64,000 nucleotides of DNA. Source: Breviolum minutum Mf 1.05b.01 (taxonomy: Eukaryota > Sar > Dinophyceae > Suessiales > Symbiodiniaceae). The notes beneath the pieces are model-generated. The model was not told the origin of the DNA. It did no database searches and saw only the letters and a program-made list of their open reading frames with translations. The stretch spans positions 1-64,000 of the forward strand of contig DF239761.1 of the NCBI GenBank assembly GCA_000507305.1, written 5' to 3'. A program made the position numbers and the translations under genes. Each line of letters begins with the position of its first letter. The stretch's first letter is position 1. Positions 30,691 through 64,000 of the stretch are shown piece after piece.

Positions 30691-30695
30691 GAAAT
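30691..30695 (+). repeat. Target-site duplication, right copy
   Basis: GAAAT, identical to 21043-21047. Confidence 0.9.
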
Positions 30696-30744
30696 AAATC
30701 ATGTCATCAACCCATATCGAATGCAGAAAGCAACTCTGCTGTAG

Positions 30745-30875
30745 AAAGAGCCACGTCCAAAAAATGAGAAATGCCTTCGTAAAAGAAACTCTATTACAAG
30801 TATAGAAGGAGCCACGTCCAAGCCAGCAGAAATACATTGATAGAAGAAGAGCCACCTCCAAGCCAGCAGAAGGTC
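30745..30875. repeat. Degenerate short tandem repeat
   Basis: Three diverged copies of GAAGGAGCCACGTCCAAG, two of them followed by CCAGCAGAA, spaced 35-60 bases apart, just right of the copia insertion. Confidence 0.6.
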
Positions 30876-31084
30876 TCGGAACTAAACACGAAAACTGCGT
30901 TGTGTCAGCTCTTTGAATTTGCATTTGCATGTTCCCATGGTTTGGAATGTTTGGCAAGTTCCAATCTTCTGGCACATGGATTTATGTGGGAAAAGCCAGG
31001 ACGCTTTCTAGTGCAGTCAGGTTTAGGTTCCCACCCTTTCATCAGGAATGCTGCTTACACCTGCCTGTGCTTTGTTGCTAGCAG

Positions 31085-32470
31085 GTTGCCACCAGCATAG
31101 CGAGTCGAGGTTTGGATATCAAGGACCTGCAACTTTGAAACTGAAGCGGAAGAACCTATTGAGTGGAGTGGTTGTCACAAATTATTGCAATATCTATGGT
31201 GGAGTATCATGCACATGTTGGAGGTGACCCATGCAGCATAGTTTCCATTTTTTTCTTATAAGGTGTGAAATGCTACCAAGGCAATTCATGGTATCTACTG
31301 CACGAAGTATGCTCCTTGCGTCCCTTTGCCACCTCTGTCAGGATATCAACTTAGTTATGAACTATGACCCTCCACAGGCAGACGCTGTTGAACAGTAAAC
31401 ATGCTGATACATGTTGAATCATGTTGATACATGCTGACAGGATCTGACATGCTTGTTCCGCATTGGTTTTACTCTCCATGGATCTGGAATCGCACGGAAC
31501 TTTGTATCGACATGTTGCACATGAGATTCAGCGAGAAAATGCTTCGGACAAAGCAGGATGGCCAAGACTACGTCCATCGCATCGGCCGGACTGGCCGTGC
31601 AGGGTGCAAGGGCAAGGCCATCACCCTTTTGCGAAAAGGTTGGACACCTAGACACACTTGAGCACACACTTAGAGAAGTAATTATCATCAATTTTAGACG
31701 CGTACTCGCACACACACATCAAATCATCTTATGCATTCCAGCTTGTATGCAAAGAGTCTCGATGTTGATGTTTTGCTCGAACCATAGAGTAGGGGACATA
31801 TTTTCTTCCTGACAAAAACTGGCCTAGCCCTTTGCGTGTTCAGCAGCCTACCAGGTCCAGATGGGCCATGGCCTCAAAATTTAAGAAAGGAGGGAACGGG
31901 TTTGGACACGCTGAACGCATGCAGTGGTGGTTCATTTTCGAATACAGCATGCAGACGTATGCATTAATACATGTAATTATTGGATTCTGTTGTTCCATGT
32001 GGTTCCTTGCTTTGCAAAAGTTTGCATGCCTTGGATTCTTGTCGATCCCAGTCCGTTCACCAAAGTTTTAAAAATCGATCCGCAGAATTCCAGACTGAGG
32101 CGCGCAATGATTTACATGACACAGGCAGGGAGGGTTTCAACGGGTTCTATCCACCAAGCATTCGCAACGACTGGATGCATTGAATGCGTCCTCAATACGT
32201 GCTGTACCGTTTGTTTCCGCGAACCTGTGTCTTTCTCATTCTTCTCCATAGGTCATGCGCAGAACAAGGCTTGATGTGACCCAGGACTGGATTGCAGGGG
32301 GCAAGCCGTTCGTCCTTTGACATCACAAATTCTGCAGAGTAGAAGATGAGTGAAGCAGCTTGCAAAGCTACAAAGCATGCGACTATTGGGATTCACATGC
32401 AGCGATTAGCAGTCAATCCTTTCCTTCGTTTCTTCACCAGGACCTCGTTGAAGCGCTCAAACAGCGGAGG
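31085..32470 (+). CDS. DEAD-box RNA helicase, exons of the C-terminal RecA domain
   Basis: Four exons in order. 31085-31123 encodes VATSIASRGLDIK (motif V). 31342-31377 encodes DINLVMNYDPPQ. 31557-31638 encodes DYVHRIGRTGRAG (motif VI, arginine fingers) and KAITLL. 32441-32470 encodes DLVEALKQRR. The first junction needs a GA donor (AAG|GACCTG) and the second a GC donor (CAG|GCAGAC); both give seamless protein. Motif V joins directly to NYD-P and motif VI as in DDX proteins. Neither the N-terminal domain (Q motif, GxGKT, DEAD, SAT) nor motif IV is visible in the window. The gene is therefore truncated, or its 5' part lies in unrecognised exons at 20.1-20.7 kb and was separated by the copia insertion. 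Confidence 0.75.
31850..32183 (+). CDS. Possible further exons near the helicase
   Basis: 31850-31922 encodes a basic, Gly-rich run (SKFKKGGNGFGH), as in DEAD-box C-terminal tails. 32092-32183, after CGCAG, encodes FQTEARNDLHDTG and ends in TGA. If both are exons of the helicase, the order with DLVEALKQRR at 32441 is odd, so at least one is probably wrong. Confidence 0.25.
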
Positions 32471-33640
32471 GTCGAGACATGAGTGCCGAGCTTGGATGCA
32501 TTTGGAAAATTTTGGAAATATGGAATTTTGGATCCAAACTTGCCGCACTGATTGCATAGCCGAATGTTTGCGCACTAGTGCGATGGTACCTGTGAGATGC
32601 TTTTCACGGCATTTTAAAAAATCACTTAGATAAACATGTTTCTTTTAAGTGCGGGGTTTGCTCGTGTCTTCTGTGCACTTGGTGATCCTCCTCCAATAAA
32701 CATTTGATGGACAATCTTCTTGTAATCAATGGTCATGAGCGGAAATAATCAGTAGGTGAGGATAGCTCCGTATGCAAATACACGATAGACCAGAATCTGA
32801 AGGACACACCGTGTCTTTTTAAAAGGACCGCTGATGCGTTTGCACATTGGTGCAAACATTTCACGGTGCCTCCTTTTTCCTGTGCCAGTTGTCCTTCCGC
32901 CATTTTGTTCGCTCTCTCTCTCTCTCTCTAATGTACTCGTACATATTGTTTATTGGTACTCTTGTTGCCAACTTCAAACAAAGCTGAATCACGCCGCTCC
33001 TTCCACAGAGCGTTTAAACCAATACACAAAGCGTCTTAACCCCAGGACATGGCAGCCAGATTTAGTCCACAGATTACAGGGTTGCCAAGTCTTAATGCTT
33101 CGTTTGAAAGTCTATGTTGTATGTAACGATACGCTATTGATTGTATCTCATGCATTTATATGGAAATGATGATAGATGATATTGTATATACTGCCAGTAC
33201 CATAGTTCGATTATATGCGGTTACAGACACTGCCATATTAATGTTTTGTTATACTATATTGAAATATGTTCTATCATTTTATTTTATGTTGTTTTTATAT
33301 TTTCTATTTTTATCGTATAGTAATGTATAGTATATTATGTTCGATTAGGACGACGATTCTATGTTGTAGTATGTTAAATGATGTTGCTTTGAAATATGTC
33401 CTGTTGTGTATTATGGCATAAACTGTTTTAATATGTGCTACAATGATATTCCAATCTGTCAAATTATTTTATGTTATATGATGCTATATTATGTTGTATT
33501 CCCTTAGGGTTTGCCATGTTGGGTTGTATTATCTAATCTATAAGTTTTATGTATTTTATCATGTTACATTGTTTTGAAATAGTACAATTTATTTTTATAT
33601 GTTACATTATGTATTCTATCATGTATTTGTTTAAATTATA

Positions 33641-33643
<3 letters not shown>
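32471..33643. other. No gene recognised
   Basis: Contains a short (CT)n run at 32918-32931 and an AT-rich, TATGTT-rich stretch from 33180 to 33640. No segment has both splice signals and protein-like coding. Confidence 0.5.
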
Positions 33644-33677
<34 letters not shown>

Positions 33678-34290
33678 NCACTACCACTACCACTACCACT
33701 ACCACTACCACTACCACTACCACTACCACTACCACTACCACTACCACTACCACTACCACTACCACTACCACTACCACTACCACTACCACTACCACTACCA
33801 CTACCACTACCACTACCACTACCACTACCACTACCACTACCACTACCACTACCACTACCACTACCACTACCACTACCACTACCACTACCACTACCACTAC
33901 CACTACCACTACCACTACCACTACCACTACCACTACCACTACCACTACCACTACCACTACCACTACCACTACCACTACCACTACCACTACCACTACCACT
34001 ACCACTACCACTACCACTACCACTACCACTACCACTACCACTACCACTACCACTACCACTACCACTACCACTACCACTACCACTACCACTACCACTACCA
34101 CTACCACTACCACTACCACTACCACTACCACTACCACTACCACTACCACTACCACTACCACTACCACTACCACTACCACTACCACTACCACTACCACTAC
34201 CACTACCACTACCACTACCACCACCTACTACTACTACTACTACTTCTTCTACTACTACTTCTTCTTCTACTACTACTATCATGTTTTTTT
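33644..34290. repeat. Long CTA/CACTAC microsatellite array
   Basis: (CTA)n at 33644-33677, one N at 33678, then about 90 perfect CACTAC units (33679-34219), then (CTA)n with CTT interruptions to about 34277. Every full line of the hexanucleotide part is identical. All six frames are open, which produces long false ORFs. Confidence 0.95.
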
Positions 34291-34566
34291 CATACTACTA
34301 ATTCTGTATCGCGTTTGGAGTATCACCACGAGACTTTCACTGCTTTTACATTCTATTACTTCTATTCTTAACATGTTTACTTTCACTTTTACCATCATTT
34401 TTACTTTTACTTTTACGATTGCCTTTAATATGTTTTAAGTGCTTTTACTTGTGAGCAGGCTGACAGTGGACCCCTAGGAATCACACGCCAACAGCTGTCT
34501 TTTCTACTCTTTGGTTCCACGTCCGGCTGCAGATGCGATCCACACGTGCCAAGCCAAGCTCAGTGG

Positions 34567-34580
34567 CTTGAGCCAAAATG
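34567..34580 (-). other. Relict dinoflagellate spliced-leader match
   Basis: On the minus strand the 14 bases CATTTTGGCTCAAG equal the 3' end of the dinoflagellate spliced leader. The eight bases before them do not match the rest of the leader. Such truncated leaders are left when a trans-spliced mRNA is reverse transcribed and inserted. The minus-strand sequence that follows (toward lower coordinates) shows no clear protein. Confidence 0.55.
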
Positions 34581-36270
34581 TTGTAAATTAAAGACATAGT
34601 GAAACAACACTACATGCAGAAACTTTTCAAAAACATGCAACTAAGTAGGCTACGTGGCTGTCAAACGTACCTACCTAATTACGCAGTGGTTGTGCAAAGA
34701 AAGCTAGACTTACATACAACTGCCATTGCTAGTACCTTTACTATTACTACTTCTACTATTACTCATACAACTACCTCTATGCCTATGACCTTTGAAATTG
34801 AAGGATGGTCCCGAAAACAGAACCCTGTAAAACGATATGGCCCCCCAAAAACGACGCCCTTCGAAAACATTTTTGACACATGGAATATTCTTTGACGGCG
34901 CCTCATATATTATATGTTTCTGTTATGTGAAGTTATGCTCTTTCATTTACTATATTAGTGTCTTAGAATTACTTGACAGACCGTCTTTGTTTAATTTATG
35001 GATGTGATGTAATTATAAACAAGTCTTCATTTTTGCCTGACTTTTTGGGGCGTTTCCTCGGTGTATTTGTCCCGGCCTGAGGCGATTATCACTGAGGGTT
35101 TGGCGGCAAGAAGGTGCTTCAAGGTTTGACCAACCAGCAACGCCTTGAAAGAAGCGGCAAACTCAATTGCCCAAAACGGAAGCACAAGACAAGAAACATT
35201 AACAGACTGACTGAATGGTTTGCTTCCACTATTCTACTTTCACTTTCAGGTTGGGCGAAGCTGATCTAAACTCTTGCGAGTGCGAAAAATGCGTAGCTGA
35301 GCGAGCCCCCATTGAGTCGCAAACAGCAGACCACTCAAGATAAATCAATATCAACTGCAAAACTGATTCCGGAACTGTTGATTATTTTTTTCATTTGGCT
35401 CCGGATGCCCTTGAACAAAACAGCTGCCTCAAGACACTCTAGGCACATGAAGTTTGACAGCATGAAGCTCAATAAGCCACAACATAGAAGCACATGTCTG
35501 ATTTTGTTCCTAAAACACGAAGAGGATTCGGTTAACTCCAGCTGCTTTCCATGATCTTTAACCCGTAGCTGTCTGTCAGGACAAGGATAGGAATCGTTCA
35601 TGTCAGATTTCAACATCTTCTCATATGTTTTTATAAAGTTGGGATGGCCTTCTTACATATCATTTATTTATTTGATGCCTTTGGTCTTCTGGTACTTTTT
35701 GAACGGATCGTGGGCCATTGTTCCCTGGAGTTCTGCAATCGGAGAAGCGCTTGGTTGGTTCAACTCAGCCCCTCAGCTGAGGTAAGCCAGGCGTTCCCCC
35801 TGAGAAGATCCGTTCCTGCGCCCAAGCGCGTGAGAGCGTCTTGGACAAACCAGCATTCCGTGAAACACCGTGAAGCATTCCTGGAGGGTATTGACCCAAT
35901 GATGCCAAATGATGCCCAAATGTGTATACATAATTTTTTTTTATGCGTATAATGGCGTATAATTAGATGAGTGTTGATGTGAGATAAGCTGAGTGGGACA
36001 CCTAGTGATCTTAATTGATTCAGCATAAATGGCAAATACACCATGCATAGTTGTAAAGCGCAAATATTGAAGAATCTTCCTTTCTTAGCATTAGTTTGCA
36101 TATGTTTGCGTTTGCGAATCCTAAAGTGGTCCATATCCAAGTTTGATAGAGTTGGGGATCCTTCCCATGAATCACTTTTTTCCATGAATCAATGAGTTAT
36201 GTCATATTATGTCATACATTTGTTGAGGGTCAAGGTCATCCAGGTCAGCCGTTGCCACTTTTGTTGACAG
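34581..36270. other. Mostly non-coding; two exon candidates
   Basis: 35080-35123 is a short open segment between CCTGAG and GTTTGA. 35600-35781 is described separately. I see nothing else with coding character. Confidence 0.4.
35600..35781 (+). CDS. Membrane-protein exon with clean splice donor
   Basis: ATG at 35600 opens a frame with many aromatic residues (SYVFIKLGWPSYIS, then FIYLMPLVFWYFLNG), one strong membrane span, ending at CTGAG|GTAAGC. It could be the first exon of a gene or an internal exon. No partner exon is obvious; the following exons at 36.3 kb are soluble. Confidence 0.4.
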
Positions 36271-63632
<27,362 letters not shown>

Positions 63633-64000
63633 GATTTCAAGTTGGAATATAGAGTAGCATTGTTTGACATTGTTTGTTATTTGAGTGTTGGAGATGTTAA
63701 TGAGTTTCAGAGATTGTGGTTTGTGGGGAGACAGCATTTGAATTCTTTGACGTTGATATTGACAAGATGGCGATGCATGCTGCTGCTGATGATGAGGAGA
63801 ATGATAATGATTGATGATGGTGATGACCATGATGATTACGATAGTGAAATATAAAACATGTACCACCAGGAGGGTTGGAAGCAACTGCTTTATGGAAAAC
63901 TGAGTCTTGCTTGCAAGTGGTGCACGCAGATTCAATCTTTTAACGTAGACTTAGGATTAGTCGGTTCCTCGATTTGTGTATTGCTCAGTGGTGACATTCG
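63633..64000. other. No gene recognised
   Basis: GAT/TGA-rich sequence; the preceding frame stays open to about 63854 with low-complexity Asp/Met runs, which are unlikely to be coding. Confidence 0.4.

Larger units (their letters stand above)
21043..30695 (+). mobile_element. Complete Ty1/copia LTR retrotransposon (9643 bp plus target duplication)
   Basis: A full element with two identical 129-bp LTRs starting TG and ending CA, a 5-bp target duplication, a tRNA primer-binding site directly after the 5' LTR and a purine tract directly before the 3' LTR. Coding order is Gag, protease, methyltransferase-like domain, integrase, reverse transcriptase, RNase H, then a long C-terminal extension. 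Integrase before reverse transcriptase defines the copia (Pseudoviridae) order. Coding is spread over ORFs at 21224, 22263, 24148, 26309 and 27000 in changing frames, so this copy is probably not autonomous as read. A gap of 63 N lies inside a tandem repeat at 26592-26654. Identical LTRs imply a recent insertion. Confidence 0.95.

Noticed and set aside
33602-34301. Long ORFs coding poly-Val, Gly-Ser or Leu-Pro
   Set aside because: Produced by the hexanucleotide array, which is open in all frames.

Overview
The window looks like nuclear DNA of a dinoflagellate, most likely of the Symbiodinium type. Evidence: genes split into many short exons, introns with GT, GC and GA donors followed by AG|G acceptors, all recognisable genes on one strand (+), a minus-strand 14-base match to the 3' end of the dinoflagellate spliced leader (34567-34580), a dinoflagellate-type Ty1/copia element, and long CTA/CAT-type microsatellites. 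I see no tRNA, rRNA, CRISPR array or bacterial operon. Exon boundaries were placed by eye from splice signals and reading frame, so most are approximate.

Layout. 260-3181: unrecognised gene of about a dozen short exons. 3741-12290: family GT2 glycosyltransferase (cellulose-synthase-like) with catalytic exons at 4681-6168 and hydrophobic exons to about 11.2 kb; its first visible exon carries a stop and frameshifts. 12.3-17.2 kb: little beyond one SH3-like exon (15639-15702). 17243-19813: two-exon gene for a protein of about 700 residues with about ten membrane segments, broken by one extra base, followed by a cluster of hairpins. 20.1-20.7 kb: unassigned exons. 21043-30695: complete, young copia retrotransposon (identical 129-bp LTRs, GAAAT target duplication). 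31.1-32.5 kb: exons of the C-terminal half of a DEAD-box RNA helicase. 33.6-34.3 kb: perfect hexanucleotide array. 36.3 kb to at least 63.6 kb: one very long gene of the guanylate-binding-protein (GBP) large-GTPase class: SH3-like start, GTPase head (39.0-43.4 kb), helical region (44.4-50.8 kb) and a coiled-coil tail cut into exons of 27-100 bases. Two other genes sit in its introns on the same strand: a Mei2-like RNA-binding protein (45.0-47.25 kb) and an intronless J-domain protein (54744-56807).

The most notable object is the retrotransposon. Its primer-binding site pairs with the middle of an initiator-type tRNA-Met (half-tRNA priming, as in Drosophila copia). Its Gag carries a CCCH finger plus a CCHC knuckle. 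Between protease and integrase lies a domain with the motif order of a cytosine-C5 DNA methyltransferase (LFSG, GPPC, EQP). Its Pol continues about 500 residues past RNase H with a hydrophobic segment and a compact extra domain. The coding part is split over several frames, and at least one change sits in a run of G, so this copy is defective or carries base-count errors.
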